Position numbers and translations under genes: made by a program. A DNA stretch of 64,000 nucleotides from Aeromicrobium ginsengisoli (GTDB lineage Bacteria > Actinomycetota > Actinomycetes > Propionibacteriales > Nocardioidaceae). The stretch covers positions 558,001 through 622,000 of the forward strand of contig NZ_SDPQ02000001.1 of the NCBI RefSeq assembly GCF_004134905.2, in the 5' to 3' direction. This document shows, piece by piece, positions 44,279-53,921 of this stretch. The stretch's first letter is position 1. Each line of letters starts with the position of its first letter. Under the pieces are notes generated by a model. The model saw only the letters and a program-made list of their open reading frames with translations. It made no database searches and was not told the origin of the DNA.

Positions 44279-45736
44279 TCAGGGCCTGTCACGCAACCGG
44301 TGCACCGCCGCGGCGAAGCTGTCGCCTCGAGCGGAGTAGTTGCGGAACTGGTCCATGGAGGCGGCGCCAGGAGCCAGCAGCACGGTGTCACCCTCACGGG
44401 CAAGCGATGCCGCGACCTCGACGACGCGATCCATGGGATCAGTCTCCCCGGTGTCGACCTCGACGACGGGCACATCAGGCGCGTGTCGCGCGAGCGCCTC
44501 GGCGACCAGTGCACGGTCGCGGCCGACCAGGATCGCGGCTCGGAGGCGGTCGCGGGTCGCGATCACGAGCTCGTCGAAGCTCGCGCCCTTGGCCAGTCCC
44601 CCGGCAACCCACACGACGTGCTCGAAGCTCTGCAGGGACGCCTGGGCGGCGTGCGTGTTGGTGGCCTTGGAGTCATCGACCCAGCGGACGCCGCCGATCC
44701 GCGCGACCTCGGCGATGCGGTGGGCATCGGGCGTGAACGAGCGGAGCCCGTCACGTACGGCTCGCGGGGCGACGCCGTGTGCGCGCGCGAGCGCCGCAGC
44801 CGCGAGGGCATTGGCCACGTTGTGCGGTGCCGGCAGCTCGCCGTCGGCGGCCGCCAGGTCGCGGATGCTGCCGAGCTCGGCGGCGCTCGAGAGCCGGCCG
44901 GTGATGTAGGCCCGATCGGCGATCGCGTCGTCGACGAGGCCGATCATGCCTGGCGCCGGGATGCCCAGGGTGAAACCGATCGCGCGGCAGCCCTCGACGA
45001 CGTCGGCCTCCTCGACGAGCCGCTCGGTCTCGGCGTCCTGCACGTTGTAGACGCATGCCAGCTGCGTGCGGTCGTAGATGCGGCCCTTGTCGGCGGCGTA
45101 GGCGTCGAGGCCGCCGTGCCAGTCGAGGTGGTCGGGTGCGAGGTTGAGCACGGCGCTGGCCTCGGCGGAGATCGACGAGCTCCAGTGCAGCTGATAGCTG
45201 GAGAGCTCGACGGCCAGGACGTCGAACGGCTCGGGGTTCATGACCGCCTCCAGCACGGGCGTGCCGACGTTGCCGACTGCGAGGGCGTTGAGCCCCTCGG
45301 CGCGCAGGATCGCCTCGAGCATCTGGACGGTCGTGGTCTTCCCGTTGGTGCCGGTCACCGCCAGCCAGGGCGCCGCACCCTCGCCGCGGAGGCGCCAGGC
45401 GAGCTCGACCTCGCCCCACACGGGGATGTCGCGAGCGGCCGCCTCCAGCAGGATCGCCGTGCTGGGGCGCCAGCCCGGGGACGTGACGACGAGGTCGATG
45501 TCACCCTCGGGCAGGCGTGCGGTCGAGCCAGATCCGAGACGCACGTCGACGCCGAGGATCTCCAGCAGCGTCGCCTTCTCGCGCAGGGCGTCGTCGTCTC
45601 CGTCGTCGAGCGCCACGACGCTCGCCCCGAGGTGCTGCAGGGTGTCTGCTGCAGCGAACCCGCTGACACCCAGCCCGCCGACGACCGCTCGTACGCCCTC
45701 CCACGACGACTCCCGACCGAGAGTCTCCACTGTCAT
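44279..45736 (-). CDS. murD: UDP-N-acetylmuramoyl-L-alanine-D-glutamate ligase
   Basis: MurD adds D-Glu to UDP-MurNAc-L-Ala. From the ATG at 45736 (AGGAGGG ribosome site, supplied by the preceding mini-ORF element) the product has 485 residues. The Rossmann motif VGGLGVSGFAAADTL, the ATP loop VTGTNGKTTTV, NLAPDHLDWHGG and, in the C-terminal domain, DDSKATNTHAA are present. It overlaps the SERQR mini-ORF stop as ATGA. Confidence 0.96.
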   Translation of the reverse strand: MTVETLGRESSWEGVRAVVGGLGVSGFAAADTLQHLGASVVALDDGDDDALREKATLLEILGVDVRLGSGSTARLPEGDIDLVVTSPGWRPSTAILLEAAARDIPVWGEVELAWRLRGEGAAPWLAVTGTNGKTTTVQMLEAILRAEGLNALAVGNVGTPVLEAVMNPEPFDVLAVELSSYQLHWSSSISAEASAVLNLAPDHLDWHGGLDAYAADKGRIYDRTQLACVYNVQDAETERLVEEADVVEGCRAIGFTLGIPAPGMIGLVDDAIADRAYITGRLSSAAELGSIRDLAAADGELPAPHNVANALAAAALARAHGVAPRAVRDGLRSFTPDAHRIAEVARIGGVRWVDDSKATNTHAAQASLQSFEHVVWVAGGLAKGASFDELVIATRDRLRAAILVGRDRALVAEALARHAPDVPVVEVDTGETDPMDRVVEVAASLAREGDTVLLAPGAASMDQFRNYSARGDSFAAAVHRLRDRP

Positions 45737-45816
45737 GCCGGCGCCCTCCTGAAGAGCCAACGATGGGGACGCGACGGCATGACACCCCCATCGTTCGTTC
45801 GCTGGCGCTCACTCAT
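45733..45816 (-). repeat. SERQR intercistronic mini-ORF element between mraY and murD
   Basis: A 27-codon ORF begins [17 protein letters not shown]. Its ATG at 45816 overlaps the mraY stop (ATGA), and its TGA overlaps the murD ATG (ATGA). A perfect 10-bp stem, AACGATGGGG/CCCCATCGTT, lies inside, and the murD ribosome site AGGAGGG is near its end. It shares SERQR and MPSRP with the copy before ftsL. Confidence 0.85.
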
Positions 45817-46880
45817 GCGCCAGTGACCCACTCGGCGTAGAAGATGCCGAGGCCCGCGGCGACGCACAGGCCGCTGATGATCCAGAACCTGACCACGATC
45901 GTGATCTCGGCCCAGCCCAGCAGCTCGAAGTGATGCTGCAGGGGCGCCATGCGGAAGATGCGTCTGCCACCGCTGAGCTTGAAGAACCCGACCTGCAGGA
46001 TCACCGATGCCGTGATGGCGACGAACAGGCCACCGATGACGACGAGGAGCAGCTCGGTGCGGGTCATGAGGGCGAAGCCGGCCATCGCGCCGCCGAGGGA
46101 CAGCGAACCGGTGTCACCCATGAAGATCTTGGCCGGCGACGCGTTCCACCACAGGAAGCCGAAACAGGCTCCGGTGAGAGCGGAGGCCACGACGGCGAGG
46201 TCGAGCGGATCGCGCACCTCGTAGCACTTCGCCCCGGCGTTGACCGCGGAGCAGCTCTGGTTGAACTGCCAGATGTTGATGATGACGAACGCGCCGAACA
46301 CCATGACCGACGCGCCCGTGGCGAGGCCGTCGAGACCGTCGGTGAGGTTCACCCCGTTGCTGGTGCCGGCGATCATCAGCAGCACCCAGATCACGAGCAG
46401 GATCGTCGGCAGCTGCGGGCCGTTGAAGTCACGGGTGAACGAAATCGCGTGAGTGATCGGCGTCTCGCCGGTGTCGTCCTCCCAACCGATCGCGGCCCAG
46501 GCGAAGACCAGTCCGATGACGACCTGGCCGATGAACTTGGCCTTGCTGCGCAAACCGAGGTTGCGCTGCTTGAAGACCTTGATGAAGTCGTCGAGGAAGC
46601 CGATCGCGCCCAGGCCCGTGAACAGGAACAGCAGGAGCAGCGCCGACGCGCTGGGCTCGGTCTGGGTCGCGAGCTTGGCGGCGAAGTAGGCGATCAGCAC
46701 CGACGCGATGATGACCAGGCCACCCATCGTCGGGGTGCCGCGCTTGGTGTGGTGCGACGTGGGACCGTCGTCGCGGATCAGCTGGCCGTAGCCCTTCTTG
46801 ACGAGGACCGAGATCGCGAAGCGGGTGCCGATGAGTGTCCCCAAGAGGGACAGTGCTCCTGCGATCAGGATGGCCTTCAT
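45813..46880 (-). CDS. mraY: Phospho-MurNAc-pentapeptide translocase MraY
   Basis: MraY transfers phospho-MurNAc-pentapeptide to undecaprenyl phosphate, making lipid I. The 355-residue protein has about ten membrane segments. [18 protein letters not shown], the catalytic [31 protein letters not shown] and [12 protein letters not shown] are family motifs, and [12 protein letters not shown] lies near the C-terminus. It starts 53 bases after the murF stop. Its TGA begins a SERQR element before murD. Confidence 0.97.
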   Translation of the reverse strand: MKAILIAGALSLLGTLIGTRFAISVLVKKGYGQLIRDDGPTSHHTKRGTPTMGGLVIIASVLIAYFAAKLATQTEPSASALLLLFLFTGLGAIGFLDDFIKVFKQRNLGLRSKAKFIGQVVIGLVFAWAAIGWEDDTGETPITHAISFTRDFNGPQLPTILLVIWVLLMIAGTSNGVNLTDGLDGLATGASVMVFGAFVIINIWQFNQSCSAVNAGAKCYEVRDPLDLAVVASALTGACFGFLWWNASPAKIFMGDTGSLSLGGAMAGFALMTRTELLLVVIGGLFVAITASVILQVGFFKLSGGRRIFRMAPLQHHFELLGWAEITIVVRFWIISGLCVAAGLGIFYAEWVTGA

Positions 46881-46933
46881 CGGGTGGCTGGTCCTTTCAC
46901 CGGGCAGTTGGGCAGGTGCGGTCGAGTATGCCG

Positions 46934-48280
46934 TCAGCCCTGCAGCAGGGCGTCCGCGACCCGTTCGAGGCGGCCGCCCCTCGATGCTTTCACAAGAACC
47001 ACCTCGTGCCCTGACAGGCTCGCGGACAGTGTGCGAACGGCCACATCGACGTCGTCGACGCTGACGGCGATCTCACCGGCCCCCTCGGCGATGCCCCGTG
47101 CGCCGTCGCCCACCACGATCACGCGGGAGTAGCCGAGCTCCGCGGCCAGGCGGCCGACCTCGACGTGTGCCTCGTGGCTCTCGCCGCCCAGCTCGAGCAT
47201 CTCGCCGAGCACCGCGATGGCGCGGTCGCCGCCGACAGCCGCGATGGCGCGCAAGGCCGCCGCCATCGACTCGGGATTGGCGTTGTAGGCGTCGTTGACC
47301 ACGACGACGCCGTCAGGACGTACGTGGCGCTCCATCCGCATCGCCGAGCGGGGACCGACGCGCGCGAGCCGTTCGGCCGCCGTCGTGAGGTCGACGCCGA
47401 GCACGATCGCCGTCGCGACCGCGGCCGCGGCGTTCCACGCGTGGTACTCCCCGATCAGCGGTACGTACGCCGGCACGCTCCGGCCGGCATTGGTCAGGAT
47501 GAACCGGGGGCTCCCCTGCTCGTCGATCTCGAGGTCGCTGACGCGTACGTCGCCGGCCTGCCCGAACGTCACGATCGCGGCATCCGTGCGCGCTGCCATC
47601 GCCGACACGAGCGGGTCATCGGCGTTGAGCACCACCACGCCGTCGCCCTCGACCGCCTCGGCGAGCTCACCCTTGGTCTGCGCGATCACCTCGGCCGAGC
47701 CGAACTCGCCGATGTGAGCATGTCCGACGTTCAGCACGACGCCGACGTCCGGCGGGACGATCCGGCACAGGTCGGCGATGTTGCCGAGAGCACGGGCGCC
47801 CATCTCGACGACGAGGAAGCGGGTCAGCTCGTCTGCTCGCAGCACCGTCAGCGGCACGCCGAGCTCGTTGTTGAAGTTGCCGGCCGTGGCGATCGTGGAC
47901 CCGTCGGGCTCGAGCAGCTGAGCAATGAGGTCCTTGGCGCTGGTCTTGCCGCTCGAGCCGGTGATCGCCACGACCGTGACGTCCTCCAGCTCGTCGATCA
48001 CGTGGCGGGCGAGCCGGCCGAGAGCCGTCACGACGTCGTCGACGATCACTGCGGGGGCATCGACCTCGCGAGAGCCCAGCACGGCCGCCGCGCCAGAAGC
48101 GACAGCCTGGGCAGCGAACTCGTGACCGTCGGCGTGCTCCCCGACGATCGCGACGAACAGGCCGCCGGGCTCAGCGGCTCGCGAGTCGAGGGTCGCCGGC
48201 GCGTCGACCACGATGGCAGCATTGCCGTGGACCGTGCCGCCGGTGATCTCGGCGATCTGGCGCAGCGTCAGCGGGATCAC
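46934..48280 (-). CDS. murF: UDP-MurNAc-tripeptide-D-Ala-D-Ala ligase
   Basis: MurF adds D-Ala-D-Ala to complete the pentapeptide. The 448-residue protein has the ATP loop [13 protein letters not shown] near residue 106, [12 protein letters not shown], and in the last third [18 protein letters not shown]. It starts at a GTG at 48280 overlapping the murE stop (GTGA). Confidence 0.96.
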   Translation of the reverse strand: MIPLTLRQIAEITGGTVHGNAAIVVDAPATLDSRAAEPGGLFVAIVGEHADGHEFAAQAVASGAAAVLGSREVDAPAVIVDDVVTALGRLARHVIDELEDVTVVAITGSSGKTSAKDLIAQLLEPDGSTIATAGNFNNELGVPLTVLRADELTRFLVVEMGARALGNIADLCRIVPPDVGVVLNVGHAHIGEFGSAEVIAQTKGELAEAVEGDGVVVLNADDPLVSAMAARTDAAIVTFGQAGDVRVSDLEIDEQGSPRFILTNAGRSVPAYVPLIGEYHAWNAAAAVATAIVLGVDLTTAAERLARVGPRSAMRMERHVRPDGVVVVNDAYNANPESMAAALRAIAAVGGDRAIAVLGEMLELGGESHEAHVEVGRLAAELGYSRVIVVGDGARGIAEGAGEIAVSVDDVDVAVRTLSASLSGHEVVLVKASRGGRLERVADALLQG

Positions 48281-49767
48281 GCAGACTCCCCGATCAGCTC
48301 CACCAGGACCTCGCGGTCGTCGAACGGGTGAACCACGCCCTTGATCTCCTGACCGCGCTCGTGGCCCTTGCCCGCGACCACGACAGTGTCGCCGAGGTGC
48401 GCCATCTGGACTGCGTGTGCGATGGCCTCACGACGTCCCGGGACCTCGATCGCGAGGCCGGGCCCAACAGCCGCACCCTCCATCACGGCGGCCCGGATCG
48501 ACGCTGCGCTCTCGGTGCGCGGGTTGTCGTCGGTGACGATGACGACGTCAGCGTGACGCGCTGCGGCCTCGCCCATCAACGGCCGCTTGCCGTGATCACG
48601 GTCGCCGCCGGCGCCGATCACCATGATCAGCCGCCCGGCCGTGACCGGGCGGAGCGCGGTGAGGACGGCGGTGACGGCATCGGGCTTGTGCGCGTAGTCG
48701 ACGATCGCCGTGAACACCTGCCCGGCATCGACCCGCTCCATCCGGCCCGGGACGCCCGTGCTCGACGCGATGCCGGCCGCCAGGTCCTTGGGGTCGTACC
48801 CGGCCTGTGCCAGCGCAGCGATGACCGAGAGCGCGTTGGAGACGTTGAAGACCCCGGGCAACGGCACCGACAGGTCGATCGCGAGCTCGTCGGGTCCCAG
48901 CACCTCGAGGTCCGTGCCGAGCCGGTGCGGCCGGATGTTGACCGCACGCCAGTCGGCCGGGTTGCCGTCGGTCGAGAACGTCGTGACAGGCAAGGGCGTC
49001 AGCTCACGCAGCCTGCGGCCGTGCGGGTCGTCGATGTTGATGACGGCGTGGCGGGCGTGCTCCGGGGTGAACAGCGCCGCCTTGGCGAGGAAGTAGTCCT
49101 CGAGGTCCTTGTGGAAGTCGAGGTGGTCGCGCCCGAGGTTGAGGAACACCCCGACGTCGAACGTGAATCCGTCGACCCGGCCCTTCACCAGCGCGTGGCT
49201 CGACACCTCCATCGCGCACAGCTCGACGCCCTCCTCGCGCATCACCGCGAACAACGCCTGCAGCTGCGGCGCCTCGGGCGTCGTCAGCGTCGAGGCGGCC
49301 GGGACCCGACCGATCCGGGTGCCGATCGTGCCGACGACGGCCGACCGGCGGTCCCCCAGCGCCGCCTCGGCGAGATAGGTCGTCGTGGTCTTGCCCTGCG
49401 TGCCGGTGATGCCGATCGTCGTGAACGCATCGCTGGGCCGCTCGTAGAACGTGCTGCTGAGCTCGGCCAGCACGCCTCGCGGGTCGTCGACGACGATCAT
49501 CGGCAGTCCCGTGACGATCGCGGCGCCCTCGGGATCGGTGAGGACGGCCGTGGCGCCGAGGTCACGGGCGACGCCGACATAGGCCGCGCCGTGCGAGTTG
49601 GCACCCTGCAGCGCGGCGTAGAGGTCTCCGGGCTCGAGGTCCTTGGTGTTGAGCGAGATGCCGGTGATGATCGCCTCGGCCGTGGCCACGGCGTCGAGCT
49701 CGGCCGCCAGCTCGGTGAGGGTCCATCGTGGCGTCTCCCGCGGCCGTACGCGCATCTCCTCAGTCAC
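48277..49767 (-). CDS. murE: UDP-MurNAc-L-Ala-D-Glu:diaminopimelate ligase
   Basis: MurE adds the third residue of the stem peptide. The 496-residue ligase has ITGTQGKTTTTYL as ATP loop, NLGRDHLDFHKDLEDYFLAKA, and TDDNPRTESAASI; the DNPR motif is the mark of diaminopimelate-adding enzymes. In Nocardioidaceae this is usually LL-DAP, but the stereoisomer cannot be read. It starts at a GTG with TAGGGT six bases upstream, so a promoter lies between ftsI and murE. Confidence 0.95.
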   Translation of the reverse strand: MTEEMRVRPRETPRWTLTELAAELDAVATAEAIITGISLNTKDLEPGDLYAALQGANSHGAAYVGVARDLGATAVLTDPEGAAIVTGLPMIVVDDPRGVLAELSSTFYERPSDAFTTIGITGTQGKTTTTYLAEAALGDRRSAVVGTIGTRIGRVPAASTLTTPEAPQLQALFAVMREEGVELCAMEVSSHALVKGRVDGFTFDVGVFLNLGRDHLDFHKDLEDYFLAKAALFTPEHARHAVINIDDPHGRRLRELTPLPVTTFSTDGNPADWRAVNIRPHRLGTDLEVLGPDELAIDLSVPLPGVFNVSNALSVIAALAQAGYDPKDLAAGIASSTGVPGRMERVDAGQVFTAIVDYAHKPDAVTAVLTALRPVTAGRLIMVIGAGGDRDHGKRPLMGEAAARHADVVIVTDDNPRTESAASIRAAVMEGAAVGPGLAIEVPGRREAIAHAVQMAHLGDTVVVAGKGHERGQEIKGVVHPFDDREVLVELIGESA

Positions 49768-49773
49768 TCCCCG

Positions 49774-49779
49774 ACCCTA
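49774..49779 (-). promoter_or_regulatory. Leaderless-type -10 element of murE
   Basis: TAGGGT on the minus strand is six bases from the murE GTG. The 204-base ftsI-murE gap is the largest inside the dcw cluster and is otherwise empty, which supports an internal promoter here. Confidence 0.55.
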
Positions 49780-49950
49780 TCCGTCCGCCAACGCAACCAC
49801 GCGCCCGCTCGCGACGCGCCACATCGTTGCGAGCCAACCCACGTCCCGACCATGCGATCACTGCGCACTCAGCCGGGTGATCGTCACGCCAGCACATACG
49901 CGACTGCGTCGCTCGGCGCGCCGAAACGAGTACAGGACAAGGGAGGGCGA

Positions 49951-49968
49951 CCAACGTTGCGACGTTGG
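49951..49968. terminator. Small hairpin after ftsI (possible weak terminator)
   Basis: CCAACGT and ACGTTGG form a perfect 7-bp stem around four bases just after the ftsI stop. There is no T run, so it is at most a weak terminator or an mRNA end stabiliser. Confidence 0.35.
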
Positions 49969-49971
49969 CAC

Positions 49972-51723
49972 CTACCAGGTTTGGGCAACCTTCGGGCTCT
50001 TCGAGCCTGTCGGGGCGACACCGAAGCGCTCCAGCGCCATCGACATGATGTCGTGGAACACCGGTCCGGCGGTCGAGCCGCCGCCCGCGTTGCTGTAGGG
50101 CTTGTCGAGCACGATGTACGTCAGGAAGCGCGGGTTGTCAGCGGGAGCGAAGCCCATGAACGACACCGTGTTCTGCCCGCGGATGTAGCGGCCCGTCGCG
50201 GGGTCGACCCGCCACGCCGTGCCGGTCTTTCCGGCGACCCGGTAGCCCTTGATCGCGGCGGCCGGGGCGGTGCCGTCGGGAGCCGTGACGGCCTCCATCA
50301 TGCGGGTGACGGTCGCCGCGGCGTCCTTGGAGACGACGCGCTTGGTGGGTGCGGCCGGGATCTTGACCTGCTTGCCGTCGGCACCGGTGGTCGAGCTCAC
50401 GACGGACGGCTCACACATCTTGCCGGCGTTGGCGATCGCGCCGACCGCCCGTACCATCTGCAGCGCGGTGACCGAGATGCCCTGGCCGAACGCGATCGTC
50501 GCGTGATTGGCCTTGGTCCAGTCCTTGCCGTTCTTGAGGATCCCGTCGGACTCGCCCGGCAGGTTGACACCGGACATCTGGCCGAAGCCGAACTTGCGGA
50601 AGTAGTTGTACATCGTCGCGTTGCTCATCTGCTGCGACGCGACGATCGTGCCGAGGTTCGACGACTTGGCGATGACGCCGGCCGCCGTGAGGTGGATCGT
50701 GCCGTGCTCCCAGTAGTCCCCGATGTGGAACCCGTCGATGTCCATGCCCGACGGGACGACGATCGGCGTGTCTGACGCGATCTTGCCCTGGTCGGCGAGT
50801 GCCGCCATCGTGACGGTCTTCATGACGCTGCCCGGCTCATAGACGTTCTGCACGGCTCGCGACACGGTGTTGGAGTCGACCATCCCGCTGCCGTCGTCGG
50901 CATCGAAGGTCGGCGCCTGCGACATCTGGACGATCTGGCACGTCTTGGTGTCCATCGTGATCGCGAGGCCCCAGTCCGAGCTCGACTCACGAACCGCGTC
51001 GGCGAGTCGCTGGTCGGCGTACCACTGCAGGTCGCGGTCGATCGTGGTCGTCACGTTGCGACCCGGCACCATCTTGGTCACGGTGCTGTCGGCCATCGGG
51101 ATGCGTACGCCGGTGTTGGGATCGACCTCGTACGTGCTGGCGCCGTCGGTGCCGGTCAGCGTCTTGTCGTACTCCTGCTCGATGCCCGCGACGCCCTTTC
51201 CGGTGCCGTTGACGTAGCCCAGCAGGTTCGCGGCGAGCTTGCCGCCGGGGTACGTGCGCAGGGTCTCCTTCTCGCTGAAGACTCCTGTCAGGTTGGCTTC
51301 GGCGATCGCGGTGAGCGCCTTCTTGGCGGTCCACGCGGGCACGTCGCGGATCAGGTAGACGAACCGCTTGTTCGGCGTGCGGAGCTTGTCGATCGTGTCG
51401 AAGTAGTCGATGCGGCTGCCGAGCTTCTCGCGCAGGATGCGAGCGATCTGCGGCGCATCCGCCGAGGTCATCGAGGGATCCGCGGTCAGCGTCAGTCCGT
51501 CGACGCTCGTGGCCAGCTCCGCACCGTTGCGGTCGAGGATGTCGCCGCGAGGCGCGGGGACGGTGCTCTTGGCGGTGCCGTCCTCGATCGCCTGGGCGGC
51601 GTACGCGCTGGCGTCAAGACCTTGGATCTGGAACAGGCGCACACCGAAGACGCTGAACACGCCGACGATCATCGCGAGGCACACGCGAAGGCGACGGCGG
51701 GACACGGTCTTGCTGGCGCTCAT
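49972..51723 (-). CDS. ftsI: Septal peptidoglycan transpeptidase FtsI (class B PBP)
   Basis: FtsI cross-links septal peptidoglycan with FtsW. The 583-residue protein has a basic head, one membrane segment (~12-32), a dimerisation domain starting APRGDILDRNGAELA, and a transpeptidase domain with the active Ser in EPGSVMKTVT, the SxN motif AKSSNLG and the KTG motif VAGKTGTAW. The ATG overlaps the ftsL stop. No PASTA domain follows, unlike some PBPs. Confidence 0.96.
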   Translation of the reverse strand: MSASKTVSRRRLRVCLAMIVGVFSVFGVRLFQIQGLDASAYAAQAIEDGTAKSTVPAPRGDILDRNGAELATSVDGLTLTADPSMTSADAPQIARILREKLGSRIDYFDTIDKLRTPNKRFVYLIRDVPAWTAKKALTAIAEANLTGVFSEKETLRTYPGGKLAANLLGYVNGTGKGVAGIEQEYDKTLTGTDGASTYEVDPNTGVRIPMADSTVTKMVPGRNVTTTIDRDLQWYADQRLADAVRESSSDWGLAITMDTKTCQIVQMSQAPTFDADDGSGMVDSNTVSRAVQNVYEPGSVMKTVTMAALADQGKIASDTPIVVPSGMDIDGFHIGDYWEHGTIHLTAAGVIAKSSNLGTIVASQQMSNATMYNYFRKFGFGQMSGVNLPGESDGILKNGKDWTKANHATIAFGQGISVTALQMVRAVGAIANAGKMCEPSVVSSTTGADGKQVKIPAAPTKRVVSKDAAATVTRMMEAVTAPDGTAPAAAIKGYRVAGKTGTAWRVDPATGRYIRGQNTVSFMGFAPADNPRFLTYIVLDKPYSNAGGGSTAGPVFHDIMSMALERFGVAPTGSKSPKVAQTW

Positions 51724-52163
51724 GGCGTCACGCTCCGGATGTTGGTGTTGCCGGGCTTGGCCGCCTCCGGCTTGCCCAGGACCTTGCCGTCGGACAGCCG
51801 CAGGAACGCCGGGTTGGTGTTGGGCACCATGCCGTAGGCGATGGCGCGACGAGCGACGTTGGCCGGGCTCTGCAGCTTGTCGACCTCACGGGACAGCAGC
51901 TGCTGCTGCGTCTCGAGCTCAGCCGCCTGGCTGTTGAGCTTCTGGGCCTGGAACGACTGGGCCTGCAGGACCGTGCTCATGATGATCAGCCCGACCAGGC
52001 CGATCGACAGGACCGTCATCACCACGACGACGAACGGCGCCTTGCGGGCCCTGCTGCGTACGGGACGCACCAGACGCAGGCCCGCTGCCTTGGCCGCCTC
52101 GGGCGAGAACCGCGGAGCAGCTGCCCCGCCCATGTTGACGGCGCGAGCCGTCTGCGGGCTCAT
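51720..52163 (-). CDS. ftsL: FtsL-like division protein
   Basis: The 147-residue protein has a Pro/Ala-rich basic cytosolic head, one membrane segment (FVVVVMTVLSIGLVGLIIM, residues ~44-62) and a short periplasmic coiled coil (QAQKLNSQAAELETQQQLL). Size, layout and place between rsmH and ftsI are those of FtsL. It starts with an ATG at 52163 inside the end of a SERQR mini-ORF; GGAG in that element is the ribosome site. Confidence 0.85.
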   Translation of the reverse strand: MSPQTARAVNMGGAAAPRFSPEAAKAAGLRLVRPVRSRARKAPFVVVVMTVLSIGLVGLIIMSTVLQAQSFQAQKLNSQAAELETQQQLLSREVDKLQSPANVARRAIAYGMVPNTNPAFLRLSDGKVLGKPEAAKPGNTNIRSVTP

Positions 52164-52246
52164 GCCGTCACCTCCGTGGAGGAGGGCAGAGAATACGGAC
52201 GCGACGGCATGAGTCCCTCATGGTTCGCTCGCTGGCGCTCGTTCAT
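52160..52246 (-). repeat. SERQR intercistronic mini-ORF element between rsmH and ftsL
   Basis: A 28-codon ORF begins MNERQRANHEGLMPSRPY. Its ATG at 52246 overlaps the rsmH stop, and its TGA overlaps the ftsL ATG (ATGA at both ends). It contains CATGAG-GGA-CTCATG, a perfect 6-bp hairpin, and the ftsL ribosome site. It shares MPSRP with the murD copy and NHE with the ABC copies, so it is intermediate in sequence. Confidence 0.85.
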
Positions 52247-53190
52247 GCCGCGATCCGCTCGACGACGCGCAGGCGTACGGATCGGGCGCGGGAGTTCTCC
52301 TCGATCTCGGCGTCGGTCGCCATCTCGGCGCCACGCGTGACCAGGCGGAAGCGGGCCTCGTGCCCCTCAGGAACGAACGGCAGGTCGCGCGGCACGTCGG
52401 TCGTGGTGACCTCGGTGAACGCGCGCTTGGTGATGCGGTCCTCGAGCGAGTGATAGGCCAGCACGACGACCCGACCGCCGGGCGCCAGCACCTCGAGCGA
52501 TGCCGGCAACGCGCGACGGTAGACACCGAGCTCGTCGTTGACCTCGATGCGCAGGGCCTGGAACGTACGCTTCGCGGGGTTGCCGCCGGTGCGTCGGGCA
52601 GCCGCCGGGATCGACGTACGGATGAGGTCGACGAGGCGAGCGCTGTCGGTGAACGGCTCGCGCGCACGCTCTGCGACCACGGCGTCGGCGATCCGCTTGG
52701 CGAACTTCTCCTCGCCGTACTCCCGCAGCACCTTGGCGAGATCGCGCGACGTGTACGTGTTGAGGATGTCGGCAGCAGTGAGCTCGTCCTCGGGGTTCAT
52801 GCGCATGTCGAGCGGTGCATCCTGTGCGTACGCGAAGCCGCGCTCGGCGAGGTCGAGCTGCATCGAGGAGACACCGAGGTCGAACAGGACGCCCGACACC
52901 GTGCGGAAGCCTGCCCCGGCGACGACGTCGGCGATCTCGTCGTAGACCGCGTGCGCGAACGTCACCCGGTCGCCGAACGCCTCGAGGCGCGCCTTGGCCC
53001 GGGTCAGTGCCTCGGGATCGCGATCGATGCCGATGACGTGCAGATCGGGGAAGCGGTTGAGCATCGCCTCGGTGTGACCGCCCAGTCCCAGGGTCGCGTC
53101 GATGACGACCGGACGTTCGACGGCGACTGACGGAGCCAACAGGTCGAGGACGCGTTCGAGCAGGACCGGAACGTGGCTCGCCTCGGTCAT
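52243..53190 (-). CDS. rsmH: 16S rRNA m4C1402 methyltransferase
   Basis: RsmH (MraW) methylates N4 of C1402 in 16S rRNA. The ATG at 53190 gives a 315-residue protein. MTEASHVPVLLERVLDLL starts it, the SAM site is DATLGLGGHTEAML, and LFDLGVSSMQLD and ALRIEVNDEL are family motifs. The frame is open upstream of 53190, but that part has no RsmH similarity, and the ATG overlaps the stop of a 42-residue small ORF (ATGA). Confidence 0.96.
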   Translation of the reverse strand: MTEASHVPVLLERVLDLLAPSVAVERPVVIDATLGLGGHTEAMLNRFPDLHVIGIDRDPEALTRAKARLEAFGDRVTFAHAVYDEIADVVAGAGFRTVSGVLFDLGVSSMQLDLAERGFAYAQDAPLDMRMNPEDELTAADILNTYTSRDLAKVLREYGEEKFAKRIADAVVAERAREPFTDSARLVDLIRTSIPAAARRTGGNPAKRTFQALRIEVNDELGVYRRALPASLEVLAPGGRVVVLAYHSLEDRITKRAFTEVTTTDVPRDLPFVPEGHEARFRLVTRGAEMATDAEIEENSRARSVRLRVVERIAA

Positions 53191-53315
53191 AGCGACCCCA
53201 GCACGAGGGCGATGACGGCGGCGATCGCGATGGAGGAGCCGAGAGAAAATGCCATGAGCCGTATGCCGTCGGCCACCTCGTGCCGTACGCGCCGCGTGCC
53301 CGTGTCGATCCTCAT
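53187..53315 (-). CDS. Small 42-residue single-span membrane protein between mraZ and rsmH
   Basis: The ORF runs from an ATG at 53315 (AGGTGG ribosome site just upstream) to a TGA at 53189-53187 that overlaps the rsmH ATG. The product starts MRIDTGTRRVRHEVADGIRL with a basic head and continues into one hydrophobic segment (FSLGSSIAIAAVIALVLGSL). Ribosome site, coupling and a clean membrane segment support translation. No family recognised; small membrane proteins at this place may assist divisome assembly, but that is a guess. Confidence 0.7.
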   Translation of the reverse strand: MRIDTGTRRVRHEVADGIRLMAFSLGSSIAIAAVIALVLGSL

Positions 53316-53442
53316 GCCACCTCGTCCTCTCCGCTTGTCGTGCTGCCCGGCTGCTGTCGTGTGGCCAGATCTGCGTCCGCTGGGTCTGACACCGGGGAAG
53401 TGATGTCAGAACCACGCGGGCGCAGATCTCGCCACGCGACCG

Positions 53443-53892
53443 TCAGAAGATGCCGGGCATCACTTCCTCTGACATGTCCGCGAACGGACCTTCCTGGGCG
53501 TTCGAGAACTCGGTCCATCGGCCCGAGTCCCAGATCTCGATGCGGTCCATCGCCCCGACGACCGTGCAGTCGCGGTCCAGATGGGCCCACTCGCGGAGAA
53601 CCGTCGGCACCGAGATCCGACCCTGCTTGTCCGGGACCTCCGACGAGGCGCCGGAGAAGAACATGCGGGTGAAGTTGCGGGCCGCCTGGTTGGTGAACGG
53701 CGTGTCGCGGACCCGGTCGGTGAAGGCGTTGAACGCCTCGGTCGTCCATCCGTAGATGCAGTTCTCCTGGCCGCGGGTGAGCACGATGCCGTGCTCGAGG
53801 CGAGGACGGAACTTGGCCGGGAGGAAGAGCCGGCCCTTGTCGTCGAGACGAGGGGTGTAGGTGCCGAAGAAGTTTGCGACATCCGGGTTCAC
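53443..53892 (-). CDS. mraZ: Transcriptional regulator MraZ
   Basis: MraZ forms ring-shaped oligomers and represses the dcw operon by binding TGGG repeats in its own promoter. The GTG at 53892 is preceded by AGGAGGA, giving 149 residues. Two SpoVT-AbrB-like halves are present: FFGTYTPRLDDKGRLFLPAKFR and GRISVPTVLREWAHL. It is the first gene of the cluster. Confidence 0.96.
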   Translation of the reverse strand: MNPDVANFFGTYTPRLDDKGRLFLPAKFRPRLEHGIVLTRGQENCIYGWTTEAFNAFTDRVRDTPFTNQAARNFTRMFFSGASSEVPDKQGRISVPTVLREWAHLDRDCTVVGAMDRIEIWDSGRWTEFSNAQEGPFADMSEEVMPGIF

Positions 53893-53921
53893 CTCTCTCC
53901 TCCTCGCCGCTGACCAGTTCC

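Noticed and set aside
49998-50022. A partial match to the ileS palindrome (TTCGAGCCTGTCG) in the ftsI 3' end
   Set aside because: It is inside the FtsI coding sequence, has no second arm, and encodes ordinary C-terminal residues; probably chance.
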